Numbered from the stretch's first letter, positions 53,527 to 63,810 are shown. The stretch: DNA of 64,000 nucleotides from Candidatus Krumholzibacteriota bacterium (GCA_016933255.1 JAFGBF010000018.1:210133-274132); one strand, 5' to 3'. Made by a program: numbers and translations. The notes: generated by a model not told the origin, from the letters alone.

Positions 53527-54909
53527 TTGAGCAGGTCGACCGAAAATAAGTTTAAGAACAGCTTACAAAGGATGCGTCCGGGATTTCTCGTGATCATCAG
53601 CTTCCTTGTGGCAGCTTTAATAGGAGCATCCCTTCTGGCGCTGCCTGTCGCCTCGACCGCAGATCCCCTTGGGATCGTAGACGCCCTCTTTACCGCCACG
53701 TCGGCGATCTGTGTTACAGGCCTTATAGTAGTCGATACCGGCAGCCAGTTTACGATATTCGGCAAAACGGTCATCCTGATCCTGATACAGCTTGGCGGAC
53801 TTGGAGTGATGACCTTCTCGGTATTTTTCTTTCTTTTTCTCGGCAAGCGGATGGGTATCCGTCGGAGATGGATCGTAACAGACGCGTTTACTCCTGCGCC
53901 TATCCGCGATGTAGGCAAACTGATCAGCTCGATATTTATCTTTACGCTTATAGCAGAAGCGGTAGGCGCGTTGTCGCTCTTTTTATTCTGGTATCAGGAC
54001 CTGGGATTTTCGCACGCGCTCCGCAAAGGCGTCTTCCATTCGGTGTCGGCCTTCTGCAATGCGGGGTTCTCTACCTACAGAACGAGCTTTATTGATTTCA
54101 GGGCGAGTGCGTGGCTCAATTCGACGATAATGATACTGATCATAGCCGGAGGGCTCGGGTTTCCTGTGATCTATGAATTCAGAAACCGGATCAGGTACTG
54201 GCGCGAGCACAAGAGGGTGCCGGTATCGCTTCATACCAAGATGGTCCTTTCTGCCACAGTGATACTCATCCTTACCGGAGCCGTCATGATTTTCCTTTTT
54301 GATCGCGGGGGCGAGTTTTCCACCCTGACCCTCAGAGGAAGGATATTCGCGTCGCTCTTTCAGTCGGTCACCGCGAGGACTGCCGGATTCAACACCCTTG
54401 ATATTTCGATGATGGCGCCGGCGGCCCTCTTTGTGATTGTGATGCTGATGTTTATCGGCGCCAGCCCCGGTTCCTGCGGAGGAGGGATAAAAACGACCTC
54501 TATAGCCGTGTTTGTGGCTATCCTCCGGGACAAGTTCCGCGGGAGGCAGGTGATAAGCATGTTCAGGCGCACGATTCCCGATGAAATGATCGCCAGGACA
54601 CTCTCGATATTCTTTCTCGCGGTACTTGTCGTTACGGCGGGGCTGATACTTCTGCTCGTGACAGAGATGGATACGATCAATTCAGGGAACGGATTTTTTC
54701 TCGCCTATCTTTTCGAAGCAGTATCGGCTTTTGCGACAGTAGGCCTTTCCATGGGGGTCACAGGGACGCTTACTGTCGGCGGGAAACTGGTTATAATCGT
54801 CCTTATGCTGCTTGGAAGGGTCGGGCTTCTTACAGTCGCCTATGTGGTAACCAGACAGGAACATGGAAGAATGTTCAGATATGTGGAAGAAAAGGTTATG
54901 ATCGGATGA
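53527..54909 (+). CDS. trkH: TrkH/KtrB-type potassium transporter
   Basis: A 460-residue membrane protein with eight to ten helices and four re-entrant pore loops: TATSAICVTGLIVVD, SVSAFCNAGFSTY, SVTARTAGFNTLD and AVSAFATVGLSMGVTG. The conserved Gly in each loop fits a potassium filter. The start is TTG at 53527 with GAGAGGGG six bases upstream. The length suits KtrB more than E. coli TrkH. It forms a pair with the TrkA gene 41 bases downstream. Confidence 0.9.
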   Translation: MSRSTENKFKNSLQRMRPGFLVIISFLVAALIGASLLALPVASTADPLGIVDALFTATSAICVTGLIVVDTGSQFTIFGKTVILILIQLGGLGVMTFSVFFFLFLGKRMGIRRRWIVTDAFTPAPIRDVGKLISSIFIFTLIAEAVGALSLFLFWYQDLGFSHALRKGVFHSVSAFCNAGFSTYRTSFIDFRASAWLNSTIMILIIAGGLGFPVIYEFRNRIRYWREHKRVPVSLHTKMVLSATVILILTGAVMIFLFDRGGEFSTLTLRGRIFASLFQSVTARTAGFNTLDISMMAPAALFVIVMLMFIGASPGSCGGGIKTTSIAVFVAILRDKFRGRQVISMFRRTIPDEMIARTLSIFFLAVLVVTAGLILLLVTEMDTINSGNGFFLAYLFEAVSAFATVGLSMGVTGTLTVGGKLVIIVLMLLGRVGLLTVAYVVTRQEHGRMFRYVEEKVMIG

Positions 54910-54950
54910 CCGGGCCTGATAAAAGAGTCAGGAAGGGTAAAGGATAGAAA

Positions 54951-55613
54951 ATGGCTGGAAAATATACTGTGATCGGGCTGGGCAACTTCGGCTTCCACGT
55001 GACGAGGACGCTGTTCGAGGACGGGCAGGACGTCATGGGGCTTGATATCGATTCGGAAAGGGTGCAGGCTATAAGGCCTTATTCCACCCAGGCGATCGTA
55101 GGCGACGCGACGCAGAAGGATATGATGAAAACGCTTGGGCTCGAGGAGATGGACGCCGTCCTTGTAGGTATGGGAGGAAGGACAGAGGCTGCGACGCTCA
55201 TAACACTCTATCTCAAAGAGATCGGTGTCAAGAAGATCATCGTAAAGGCGACGAATGAGGACCATGGAAAGATACTGAGAGCTGTAGGCGCGACAGATAT
55301 AATCCATCCGGAAAAAGATATCGCGATCAAAGTGGCGAGAAACCTCTCTTCTCCCGATATACTTGATTTCTTTCCGATGTCGGGGGAATATATGATAGCC
55401 GAGATAGCGCCGGTGAACAGTTTTGTAGGAAAGAGCCTCGCAGACCTCGAACTAAGATCAAAGTTCAATATTAATATCATCGGGATAAAGGAGCTCGTCC
55501 CCGAAAACTTCGTCCTTGTCCCCGGCGCGGATTTTGTGATCAAACACAGCGATATACTGCTGGTTACGGGGACAAAGGATGATATTAGAAAGATAGAAAA
55601 GATCAAAGATTAA
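54951..55613 (+). CDS. trkA: TrkA/KtrA-type potassium uptake regulator
   Basis: A 220-residue cytosolic gating subunit. Residues 1-130 are the RCK/TrkA-N Rossmann domain with VIGLGNFGFHVTRTL and D at the second strand (GLDIDSE). The remainder is the TrkA-C domain (NSFVGKSLADLEL). It binds NAD(H) or ATP/ADP and controls the TrkH pore. It is directly downstream of trkH. Confidence 0.9.
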   Translation: MAGKYTVIGLGNFGFHVTRTLFEDGQDVMGLDIDSERVQAIRPYSTQAIVGDATQKDMMKTLGLEEMDAVLVGMGGRTEAATLITLYLKEIGVKKIIVKATNEDHGKILRAVGATDIIHPEKDIAIKVARNLSSPDILDFFPMSGEYMIAEIAPVNSFVGKSLADLELRSKFNINIIGIKELVPENFVLVPGADFVIKHSDILLVTGTKDDIRKIEKIKD

Positions 55614-55658
55614 CGAGGGGGACGGGTTCGCACCCGCCGATGAGGAAAGAAGGCGTGC

Positions 55659-57047
55659 ATGGATATAAGGAGATTTCCGCGGACCTTCTGGGCGGCCAAT
55701 ACGATCGAGCTTTTCGAGAGGCTTGCTTACTACGGGATGAATGTCATCCTTGTCCTCTACCTTACGAGGAGAGTAGGGTTCAGTGTCCAGTACTCGGCTT
55801 CGATCACCGGTATCTTTATCGCTTCTCTGTATCTTCTTCCGATTCCGACAGGCGCGGTCTCCGACAAGATCGGTTTCAGGAACGGGCTTTTCATAGCTTT
55901 TTCAGTCCTTGCGGCCGGGTACGCGATACTCGGCCTTTTCCCTTCAATGGCCTCAGTTATAATAGCACTCGCTTTCATAGCTGTCGGGGGAGCCTTCGTT
56001 AAACCGGTAATATCGGGGACGATAAAAAAGACATCTCCAGAGGGGCTTTCAAGAATAGGCTTCTCGATATTCTATATGGTCGTAAATATCGGGGGTTTCA
56101 CGGGAAAGATCGTCGCCAAGACCCTCCGTCAGGATCTCGGAAGATGGATATCGGCCTCTGACTATTCAAAACTGAAAGACTGGGTATACGCAAATGTCCC
56201 TCCTTTCGAGATCACGGAAAGCCTGATCGAAAGAGCGGCGGGCCAGAATCCGCCTATGGCCCCCGAGGCATTTGTCGATCTTCTTAAATGGCAGGGGTTC
56301 GGAATGCAGGTGATATGCCTTTTTTCCGTAGCGATGGCGCTCGTTGCCCTCGCGCTCGTCGCCTTTGCCTATAAGGAGCCTGACAGGGCGGGAGAACCGG
56401 CGCGTTCGATGACGGAGACATTCGGCGATATGTTCAGGCTTTTTCTCGATCTGAAATTCGTGTCTTTTATAGTGATCTTCGCCGGCTTCGATCTGATGTT
56501 CTGGCAGCTCTATCTTTCCGTTCCCACGTATATAGTGACGCATATATCGGAGACGGCGCCTATGGAGTATATCGTCGCGATCAATCCGGGGATGATCATT
56601 GTTTTTCAGATGGTGATCGCTTCGCTGGTCGTAAGGATGAAACCTATAGGAAATATGGCTCTCGGAATGGCGATCTCGGTCTTGGGGATGATCCTGCTCG
56701 GCCTTTTGCCGACACTCTGGGGCGCGATGATAGCGATAGCCGTTTTTGCTATTGGCGAGATGACCTTCGCGCCGAGGTTCCTTGATTATGTGTCGACTCT
56801 TGCACCTAAAGGCAAGATAGGCCTCTATCTGGGGTTTGCCTATATGAGATCGTTTATAGCGAATCTCCTGGGGGGTCCTCTGTCGGGGTATCTTCTCGGC
56901 AGATACTGTCCCGCCGAAGGGGTCAGGCAGCCGTACAAGATGTGGTTCACCTTTGCCTTCATAGGCGTGGCGGCCCTTATAGCCCTTTTTGTGTATGACA
57001 GGATCGTAGGCGATCAGACAGAGAAGGAAGAGGCGGCGGCGGCATGA
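55659..57047 (+). CDS. POT/PTR-type MFS proton-coupled transporter
   Basis: A 462-residue inner-membrane protein with about 12 helices. Helix 1 carries the ELFERLAYYGMN signature (ExxER) typical of proton-coupled peptide transporters, and GKIG and GNMALG loop motifs occur later. The substrate is probably peptide-like, but the family includes others. Its stop overlaps the next symporter start by four bases, so the two are translationally coupled. Confidence 0.8.
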   Translation: MDIRRFPRTFWAANTIELFERLAYYGMNVILVLYLTRRVGFSVQYSASITGIFIASLYLLPIPTGAVSDKIGFRNGLFIAFSVLAAGYAILGLFPSMASVIIALAFIAVGGAFVKPVISGTIKKTSPEGLSRIGFSIFYMVVNIGGFTGKIVAKTLRQDLGRWISASDYSKLKDWVYANVPPFEITESLIERAAGQNPPMAPEAFVDLLKWQGFGMQVICLFSVAMALVALALVAFAYKEPDRAGEPARSMTETFGDMFRLFLDLKFVSFIVIFAGFDLMFWQLYLSVPTYIVTHISETAPMEYIVAINPGMIIVFQMVIASLVVRMKPIGNMALGMAISVLGMILLGLLPTLWGAMIAIAVFAIGEMTFAPRFLDYVSTLAPKGKIGLYLGFAYMRSFIANLLGGPLSGYLLGRYCPAEGVRQPYKMWFTFAFIGVAALIALFVYDRIVGDQTEKEEAAAA

Positions 57048-58870
57048 CCCTTTCTCCTCTCGATTTCTTTGTGCTGGCGCTGTATATAGCGGTGATCTTC
57101 AGCGCGGGCGTCCTCCTCTCAAAACGCGCCTCGCGGTCTACCGAGGAGTTTTTCGTATCGGGACGCTCTCTTCCATGGTGGATAATCGGAACATCGATGG
57201 TGGCGACTACTTTTGCCGCCGACACCCCTATTGTCGTATCGGGCCTTGTCGCGAAGGGAGGAATATTCAAGAACTGGATATGGTGGTACTGGGGAATAGC
57301 GGCGACGGTGACCGTTTTTCTTTTCGCGAGGCTCTGGAAACGGGCAGGGATAACGACAGACGCAGAATTGATCGAACTCAGGTACGATGGAAAGCCGGCC
57401 GCCGCTCTGCGGTTCTACCGCGCGGCGTGGTTCGGCGTGTTTCAGAACGTGCTGGTCATCGCATGGGTGATGAAGGCTATGGCCAAGATCTTGCTCGTTG
57501 TGACCGGGTGGGACTCGGCGACTCTGATCCTCGGTGTAAACGCCGAAGTCTTTACAGTCCTGATCCTCTTTGTCACCGCCGTCGCATATACCGCGATGTC
57601 AGGGTTATGGGGGGTGGTGATGACAGATCTCCTGCAGTTCGCCCTCGCGATGGGTGGATCGATATACCTTGCCGTCATCTCTTTCAGAAAGCTTGGAGGG
57701 ATGGCCGGCATCACAGAGCGTCTTGCAGGATTGGGGATCGATACCGGCCAGGTGCTGCAGATCATTCCCGAAAGGGCCCCTCTATTTACAGCCAATCCGT
57801 TTACGGAATTTCTCATACTGATACTAGTCGTCTGGTGGGCTTCGTATTCCGTCGACGGCGGAGGATATCTTTCCCAGAGGCTTTTTGCCGCCAGGGACGA
57901 ACGGCACGCCGTTTTCGGATACCTCTGGTTCTGCGTGGCGCACATTGCCCTGAGGCCCTGGCCCTGGATAGTGGTCGGGTTGTGCGGGCTCGCCTATTTC
58001 GGGCATGTCGACGACCCCGAGACGTATTATCCGCTTATGATGAGAGAGATGCTTCCCTCCGGGATATTCGGGCTGGTGATCGCCTCTTTCTTCGCCGCAT
58101 TCATGTCGACGATAGATACGCAGCTTAACTGGGGCTCTTCTCTTTTTATAAACGACATCATACGAAGGTTTCTCTGGAAAGGAAAAAGAGAAAAGGATTA
58201 TGTGAAGGCTGCGCGCCTGTCGATCCTTTTTCTTGCAGTCCTTGGAGCTATCGCCTCTTTTGCGGTAAATGACATCTCTTTTGCGTGGAAGCTCGTCATC
58301 TCTGTCAACGCCGGTGTCGGGTCGGTCTATATAGCAAGATGGTACTGGTGGAGGGTCAGCGCCTGGTCGGAGATCGCCGCGATGGCTACTGCTGTGCTGT
58401 CAACGCTTGTCCTGGCTATTCTGGCACGCAGGCCCGGTCTTGAGGGCGCCGCGTGGCTCAGCTTTCCATACTCGACCGCTTTGACAGCTGCTCTTTCGGT
58501 CGCAGTATGGGTCAGTGCGACTCTGTTGACAAGGCCCGTCAGCACGCGGCACCTCAATGAGTTTTACAGAAAGGTAAGGCCGGGAGGGAGAGGATGGAAG
58601 AAGGTCTATTCAGCAATCGGTCCGCCTCTTCCCGAAAAAAATCTCTCGGTCAAGGCTGGGATGAGAACCTTCATTAATATAATCTCCGGGCTTGTCATGA
58701 CTTTCGGTACGCTTCTCGCCGTCGGAAAACTGATCCTCGGGCAGGGCCGGACCGCTTTTGCCATCTTTCTTCTTGTAGCAGCTTCCGCTGTCATGCTTTT
58801 TTTCAGCATGAGGGTCAAGTATGGCCTGCAGCCGGAGGATCCAAAGTATCGCATCGAAGATCAGAGTTGA
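57044..58870 (+). CDS. Sodium:solute symporter (SSS family)
   Basis: A 608-residue transporter with about 13 to 14 helices. SSS features include KRASRSTEEFFVSGRSLPWWIIGTSM at the start, a long DLLQF segment and FMSTIDTQLNWGSSLFIND near the middle (the family MSTxDSxL site). The C-terminal 110 residues add two more helices. It uses a sodium gradient to import a solute, unknown here. It overlaps the POT gene by four bases. Confidence 0.85.
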   Translation: MTLSPLDFFVLALYIAVIFSAGVLLSKRASRSTEEFFVSGRSLPWWIIGTSMVATTFAADTPIVVSGLVAKGGIFKNWIWWYWGIAATVTVFLFARLWKRAGITTDAELIELRYDGKPAAALRFYRAAWFGVFQNVLVIAWVMKAMAKILLVVTGWDSATLILGVNAEVFTVLILFVTAVAYTAMSGLWGVVMTDLLQFALAMGGSIYLAVISFRKLGGMAGITERLAGLGIDTGQVLQIIPERAPLFTANPFTEFLILILVVWWASYSVDGGGYLSQRLFAARDERHAVFGYLWFCVAHIALRPWPWIVVGLCGLAYFGHVDDPETYYPLMMREMLPSGIFGLVIASFFAAFMSTIDTQLNWGSSLFINDIIRRFLWKGKREKDYVKAARLSILFLAVLGAIASFAVNDISFAWKLVISVNAGVGSVYIARWYWWRVSAWSEIAAMATAVLSTLVLAILARRPGLEGAAWLSFPYSTALTAALSVAVWVSATLLTRPVSTRHLNEFYRKVRPGGRGWKKVYSAIGPPLPEKNLSVKAGMRTFINIISGLVMTFGTLLAVGKLILGQGRTAFAIFLLVAASAVMLFFSMRVKYGLQPEDPKYRIEDQS

Positions 58871-58885
58871 TTCGGGATCCGGGCC

Positions 58886-59962
58886 CTATTCCGAACAGAG
58901 GCGGAATATCTCTAATATCATCTTTACAGCCTTTTCCATATCTTCCACGTGAATATGTTCTTCAGTCGAATGTTCGAGGCGGGCTCCGATTCCTATGACG
59001 GCCATCTCTATCCCCATGTTGTTATATATCGAGGCATCGGTAAAGCCGGTTATGAATGTCGTCTCGGCATCTATTCCGACTGTCTTCAGAGCTTTTTTCG
59101 AGATCTCGACGGAGAGCGAATCTGCGGGTATATCGACGGCCTTACAGAGATTATCGACTTTGATATCGACCCCGGCCCCGGATTTTTCGACCTCCTCCCT
59201 TATCGTCTTTACCATATCGTCGGCAAGCCTTTGTCCCTTTTCATGGTTCAGGCTCCTGCATTCGGCCAGAAATGACGCAGAGTCAGGCACGCCGTTCCGG
59301 ATCAGACCGCCTTTAATAACGCCGACGTTGGCAGTCGTCTCTTCATCGAGACGGCCGAGTTTCAACGCAGTAATAGCCTTCGCGGCTGCCAGAATGGCGT
59401 TGATCCCCTTTTCCGGCTCCATCCCGGCATGCGCCGATTTCCCTTTCACTTCTACATCGATCGCGAAATAAGACGGTCCTCCTATGACGATAGTATCGAG
59501 GGTGTCATTATCGAGCAGAAACCCGATCTTCGCGGATATAAGGGAGTAATCAAGATTTTTCACTCCGAGAAGGCCGACCTCTTCCTGCCTGCTTATCGAG
59601 ACTTCCACGGGAGGGTGTATTTCAGAGACTGTCAGAGCCTCGATGATCTCGGCGATTCCTGCCTTATCATCCGCCCCGAGGATCGTATCTCCCCCTGAAC
59701 GGATCACACCGCCCTCAAGGACCGGCTTGATCCCTTTTCCGGGCATCACCGTATCGGCGTGGCATGATAGAAGGATAGCTTCCTTTCCCTTGCAGCCTTT
59801 TTCATCGAATCTGGCCACAAGGTTTCCATAATCGTCTTTTTTCGCGTCGGCTCCCATCTCTGTAAATTTTTTATACAGGTAGTCTATCATTTCAGCTTCG
59901 CAGCCGGATTCGCTGTCGATCCGGACCATCTCCATAAATTGCTCGATCATTCTGTCCGACAT
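58886..59962 (-). CDS. M20-family peptidase (PepT-like tripeptidase)
   Basis: A 358-residue zinc peptidase, shorter than PepT. The metal sites appear in LSCHADTVMPG, LGADDKAG and RQEEVGLLG, and a GKSAHAGMEPE dimerisation segment is typical. It is a second M20 enzyme distinct from PepT at 16783. It converges on the sodium symporter gene, which stops 15 bases away. Confidence 0.85.
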   Translation of the reverse strand: MSDRMIEQFMEMVRIDSESGCEAEMIDYLYKKFTEMGADAKKDDYGNLVARFDEKGCKGKEAILLSCHADTVMPGKGIKPVLEGGVIRSGGDTILGADDKAGIAEIIEALTVSEIHPPVEVSISRQEEVGLLGVKNLDYSLISAKIGFLLDNDTLDTIVIGGPSYFAIDVEVKGKSAHAGMEPEKGINAILAAAKAITALKLGRLDEETTANVGVIKGGLIRNGVPDSASFLAECRSLNHEKGQRLADDMVKTIREEVEKSGAGVDIKVDNLCKAVDIPADSLSVEISKKALKTVGIDAETTFITGFTDASIYNNMGIEMAVIGIGARLEHSTEEHIHVEDMEKAVKMILEIFRLCSE

Positions 59963-60064
59963 TTGAGTTTTTTCCTTTCAGCAGAAAGACGAATCGTTTT
60001 GTAAAGCGGTGATTCTACACGACAGGCCGGTAAATGACAATGGGAATTCCGAAGATGCTATCCA

Positions 60065-60093
60065 TTGACAGGAAAAGCATGCCGGTCTATAAT
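60065..60093 (+). promoter_or_regulatory. Perfect sigma-70 promoter of the sugar cluster
   Basis: TTGACA (60065-60070), an exactly 17-base spacer, TATAAT (60088-60093). Both boxes match consensus. The start near 60100 gives a 55-base leader to the first epimerase. Confidence 0.85.
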
Positions 60094-60154
60094 CCACGGC
60101 GATCGTTATGCAGAATATTTTTAACCGAAGTACAGGTAAGAGGTTGGAAAAAGA

Positions 60155-61033
60155 GTGAAACTGCTGGTCTTTGGTGCAGACGGGTTCATTGGAAGGCGCT
60201 TTGTCGAATTCTTTGCCGGCAAGTATCAGATTATCCCGATTCACGACTATATCGAAAAGGAATTCTTCGATCTGACAGTCTATGACAATATGCTGACGAT
60301 CATCGATAAGCACCGCCCCGATGCGGTGCTGAATCTGGCCGGCAAATCCTACCACACCGCGAGCGATAACGCCGATATCTATGAGAGTAACGTACTGATC
60401 CAGCTTAATCTGAACAAAGCGGTAGAAGAATCGGGGCTGAAGAGCAGGATCGTTTTCTGCAGTTCCAGCTCTGTATATAAAAGTTCGCTCGAGCCGGTCG
60501 GCGAAGATGCATCCTGCATACCGATGAATGCCTATGCCAGGTCAAAATACATACAGGAAAGGGTCAGCCTGAGTTATCATCCTGACCAACAGGTTGTGAT
60601 CGCGCGACTATTCAATGTGATAGGCCCGGGCCAGAGCAGGGACTATTTCATTCCGGCCGTCATCGGCAGGATGATCGATTACAAAAACGGCAAGACCGCT
60701 GCGGTAAAGTTAAAGACCCTCAACGCGACGAGGGACTTTATATTTATCGACGATGTATGCTCTGCCATAAGCACCCTTATCGATAACGGGCTCGGCGGAG
60801 AGATATACAACGTATGCTGCGGCAGAGGCGTTCCTCTCGATGAAGTGCTCGAATTGTTGAAAATAATGCTAGGACTGTCAGAGTTGGCACTGGAAGTGCA
60901 GGAAGATCACGTGGAGGAGGGGATCAATTACCAGGCCGGGTCGAACCGGAAGATACTTGATCTGGGATGGGCGCCTTCTTATGACATCAAACGATCACTT
61001 GAAGAAATATTAAAGGTGGAACATGGGAAATAA
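60155..61033 (+). CDS. NAD-dependent epimerase/dehydratase (extended SDR)
   Basis: A 292-residue enzyme. The start is GTG at 60155. The N-terminal FGADGFIG Rossmann motif and the catalytic YARSKYIQE (Tyr-x3-Lys, residues about 129-137) define an extended SDR. It probably modifies a nucleotide sugar. It overlaps the next epimerase gene by 11 bases and begins the cluster after the consensus promoter. Confidence 0.8.
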   Translation: MKLLVFGADGFIGRRFVEFFAGKYQIIPIHDYIEKEFFDLTVYDNMLTIIDKHRPDAVLNLAGKSYHTASDNADIYESNVLIQLNLNKAVEESGLKSRIVFCSSSSVYKSSLEPVGEDASCIPMNAYARSKYIQERVSLSYHPDQQVVIARLFNVIGPGQSRDYFIPAVIGRMIDYKNGKTAAVKLKTLNATRDFIFIDDVCSAISTLIDNGLGGEIYNVCCGRGVPLDEVLELLKIMLGLSELALEVQEDHVEEGINYQAGSNRKILDLGWAPSYDIKRSLEEILKVEHGK

Positions 61034-62015
61034 TCTGAAAGACAAAAGTGTTCTGGTGACAGGCGCAGGCGGGTTCATAGGGAGCCATCTGCTTGAGGCT
61101 CTCGTCAGGAGCGGGTGCAGGACAAAAGCATTGCTGCATTACAACTCGACCGGGAATATCGCCAATCTGAATCATGTCGACAAGGGTATCCTTTCCGAGG
61201 CGGAGATCGTTTTCGGGGATATCCGGGACGGTTATTTCTGTGATAACCTGACCCGTGGTGTCGAGATAGTATTTCACCTCGCTGCCCTGATAGGGATCCC
61301 CTATTCTTATGTGGCCCCGGAAAGTTATGTCCAGACGAACATAACGGGAACTGTCAACCTGCTGAATGCCTGCCTGAAAAACGATGTCGGACAGTTTCTG
61401 CACACATCTACGAGCGAGGTATACGGCTCGGCGCTGTATAAACCGATAGATGAGAAACATCCCCTGCAGGGGCAGTCTCCATATTCCGCTTCGAAAATAG
61501 GGGCGGACAAGCTGGTAGAAAGCTACTGCAGGTCATTCGGCCTGAATGCTATAACGGTAAGGCCCTTCAATACATTCGGGCCCCGTCAGTCGCTCAGGGC
61601 GATAATTCCTACAGTAGTGACCCAGGCGCTTGGGTCAGATGAAGTACGGGTCGGATCGACTCATCCAAGGAGAGACCTTACCTTCGTGCTGGACAACGTG
61701 AACGGTTATCTCGCCGCCGCCGGCCGGACCGACCTTGGCGGGGAGACGATAAACATAGGGACTGGAAGCTCTTTTTCCATCAAAGAGATGATCGATATCG
61801 TCTCGAAGATCCTTGATAAGGAATTGAAGGTGATCGAGGAGAAGAAAAGGATACGTCCCGAAAAAAGTGAGGTGCTCGAGCTGTTGTGCGACAATTCAAA
61901 GGCAAAGGATCTGCTCGGCTGGTCTCCGGATCATACGCTGGAAGAAGGATTGAGAGAGGTGATCGAGTTTTTCGGCTCGATCGATGTTGAAGATTCGAGT
62001 GCTTATCATATTTAA
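61023..62015 (+). CDS. NAD-dependent 4,6-dehydratase-like (LegB type) nucleotide-sugar enzyme
   Basis: A 330-residue extended SDR. GAGGFIGSHLLEAL begins the Rossmann domain. HLAALIGIPYSY, TSTSEVYGSA and PYSASKIGADKL (Tyr-x3-Lys) give the catalytic core, and RPEKSE with DNSKAKDLLGW ends it. It resembles UDP-GlcNAc 4,6-dehydratases of the legionaminic-acid path. LegC, LegI and LegG partners are not present in the window, so the final sugar is unclear. Confidence 0.8.
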   Translation: MGNNLKDKSVLVTGAGGFIGSHLLEALVRSGCRTKALLHYNSTGNIANLNHVDKGILSEAEIVFGDIRDGYFCDNLTRGVEIVFHLAALIGIPYSYVAPESYVQTNITGTVNLLNACLKNDVGQFLHTSTSEVYGSALYKPIDEKHPLQGQSPYSASKIGADKLVESYCRSFGLNAITVRPFNTFGPRQSLRAIIPTVVTQALGSDEVRVGSTHPRRDLTFVLDNVNGYLAAAGRTDLGGETINIGTGSSFSIKEMIDIVSKILDKELKVIEEKKRIRPEKSEVLELLCDNSKAKDLLGWSPDHTLEEGLREVIEFFGSIDVEDSSAYHI

Positions 62016-62024
62016 GGAGAATTT

Positions 62025-62708
62025 GTGCAGGCAGTAATTCTAGCAGGCGGAAAAGGAAGACGGTTAAGGCCCTATACGACTATTTTGCCGAAACCGATGA
62101 TGCCTATCGGCGAGAAGCCGATCCTCGGGATCATCATTGACAAGCTGGCTGAAAGCGGCATAAAAAAAATTGTTATTACAGTCGGGTACCTGGCGGGGAT
62201 AATCGAGGCTTATTTCGGCAACGGCGAAAAATACGGTGTCGAGATCGAATATTTTATCGAAGCGGAACCTCTTGGTACGGCGGGATGCCTTTCCCTTATC
62301 GATGATCTGGAAGAAGAATTCATCGTGACCAATGGAGATATCCTGTCAGCTCTGAATTTTAATGATCTGGTGGAATGCCACCGAAAGAGCGGGAAAAAAG
62401 CGACAATATGCTCGTACAGGAAAGAGGTCCCGATATCATTGGGCGTGCTGGAACTTGATGGAGACGAGGTGCGCGACTACATAGAAAAACCGACCTATGA
62501 ATTCAATATAAGCACCGGCATATACGTTCTGAACAGGAGTGTCGTCGACAATATACCGAAGAATCAGTATTTTGATTTTCCAACTCTTATCAAAAAGCTC
62601 ATCTCGCTCAAAGAGCCGATCAATGTCTACAAGTTCGAGGGAGAATGGTTCGATATCGGCAGGGAAGAGGATTATAAAATCGTTCTGGAAAAGTATTTTA
62701 ATGAATAA
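62025..62708 (+). CDS. Nucleotidyltransferase (sugar-1-phosphate type)
   Basis: A 227-residue NTP transferase with a GTG start after AAGGAGAA. The signature AGGKGRRLRPYTT...PKPMMPI is complete, as are LGTAGCL and TNGDIL. It activates a sugar-1-phosphate with NTP. Its last bases overlap the glycosyltransferase start. Confidence 0.85.
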   Translation: MQAVILAGGKGRRLRPYTTILPKPMMPIGEKPILGIIIDKLAESGIKKIVITVGYLAGIIEAYFGNGEKYGVEIEYFIEAEPLGTAGCLSLIDDLEEEFIVTNGDILSALNFNDLVECHRKSGKKATICSYRKEVPISLGVLELDGDEVRDYIEKPTYEFNISTGIYVLNRSVVDNIPKNQYFDFPTLIKKLISLKEPINVYKFEGEWFDIGREEDYKIVLEKYFNE

Positions 62709-63810
62709 AAAGATCAGGATCCTGCATATCACCAGCTCCTTTTTCAGGGGGGGCGTCGAGTCTTATCTGCTCAATTTTTTAAAGCGTGCCGACCACGGCA
62801 GATTCGAGCATTATATTTTCGTGGGAAGAGACGATGGCCCGCTCAAAGAGGAATACCACCGATTACCTGTCAAAATAGTCACCTTGAGAACTTCTCCCAA
62901 ACGTTTCTTTTACAGCATCCCTTTCGGATGGTTCTTCTGTCTGAAAAACCGCATTGATATCATTCACGGGCATAATTACTGGTTTTACAGGTATGCATAT
63001 TTCCTTTCACTGCTGACAGGGATCACTCTTTTCACTTCGAATTACGGGCTGGGTCTGTGGAAAAGGAAAAGACAGCTGAGACTGGAATCTGCGGTCTTCA
63101 GGAGAGCCAGGATCAACACGGTGATCTCAAAAGCAATACTGGAAAAGGAACTGGAACTGATCGACGGTTCAGAGAGTTCAAGGGAAAAATTCAAATTGAT
63201 ATATCCGATCATCGACGACGGACCGATGAAAAAGACTTCCTCTTACTCGAAAGAGGCGCTCAGAAGCAGATTCGGGGTCGATAACGATAAGCCGGTCTTT
63301 ACGATCATCGGAAGGATAGACAAGTTCAAGGGACACCGTATCGCTATTGATGCGATGAAGATCATCAATCGGAACGGGCTGAGGGTGAACCTGTTCATCG
63401 TCGGGGCGAACGATGATCCGACTATCCTCGGCGAGGAAGACCTGGAGAAGGATTATATCAGATATTTCGATTATTACGAGGATATAGAGGAGATCTGGGC
63501 GGTGACAGACCTTTTTCTGATACCGTCTATCTCTGAAGGGACGCCTCTCGTCCTCGTAGAATATTTTGCCCTGGGAAAACCCGTCATCGCCAGCGATATC
63601 AGCGGGAATGCTGAACTGATAGAGGATAAACAGAACGGATTTCTGTTTAAGACCGGTGATGTGGATGATCTGGTGAAGAGGATCGAGGAAGTCATCGAAA
63701 AGGATGATATCGGCAAAATAGGGACGAATGCTGAAGAATTCTATCTGAAGAACCTTGCTCCGGAAAAGTATGTCGCTGAGATCGAAAGCTGCTACAGAGA
63801 TTATTCATGA
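62701..63810 (+). CDS. Glycosyltransferase, GT4 family
   Basis: A 369-residue GT-B enzyme. It starts at ATG 62701, inside the end of the previous gene; an upstream frame is a shadow. The C-terminal half shows IGRIDKFKGH and EGTPLVLVEYFALGKPVIAS, the donor-binding region with its Glu-x7-Glu pattern. It transfers a sugar from a nucleotide donor, probably onto a surface glycan lipid. Confidence 0.87.
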   Translation: MNKKIRILHITSSFFRGGVESYLLNFLKRADHGRFEHYIFVGRDDGPLKEEYHRLPVKIVTLRTSPKRFFYSIPFGWFFCLKNRIDIIHGHNYWFYRYAYFLSLLTGITLFTSNYGLGLWKRKRQLRLESAVFRRARINTVISKAILEKELELIDGSESSREKFKLIYPIIDDGPMKKTSSYSKEALRSRFGVDNDKPVFTIIGRIDKFKGHRIAIDAMKIINRNGLRVNLFIVGANDDPTILGEEDLEKDYIRYFDYYEDIEEIWAVTDLFLIPSISEGTPLVLVEYFALGKPVIASDISGNAELIEDKQNGFLFKTGDVDDLVKRIEEVIEKDDIGKIGTNAEEFYLKNLAPEKYVAEIESCYRDYS

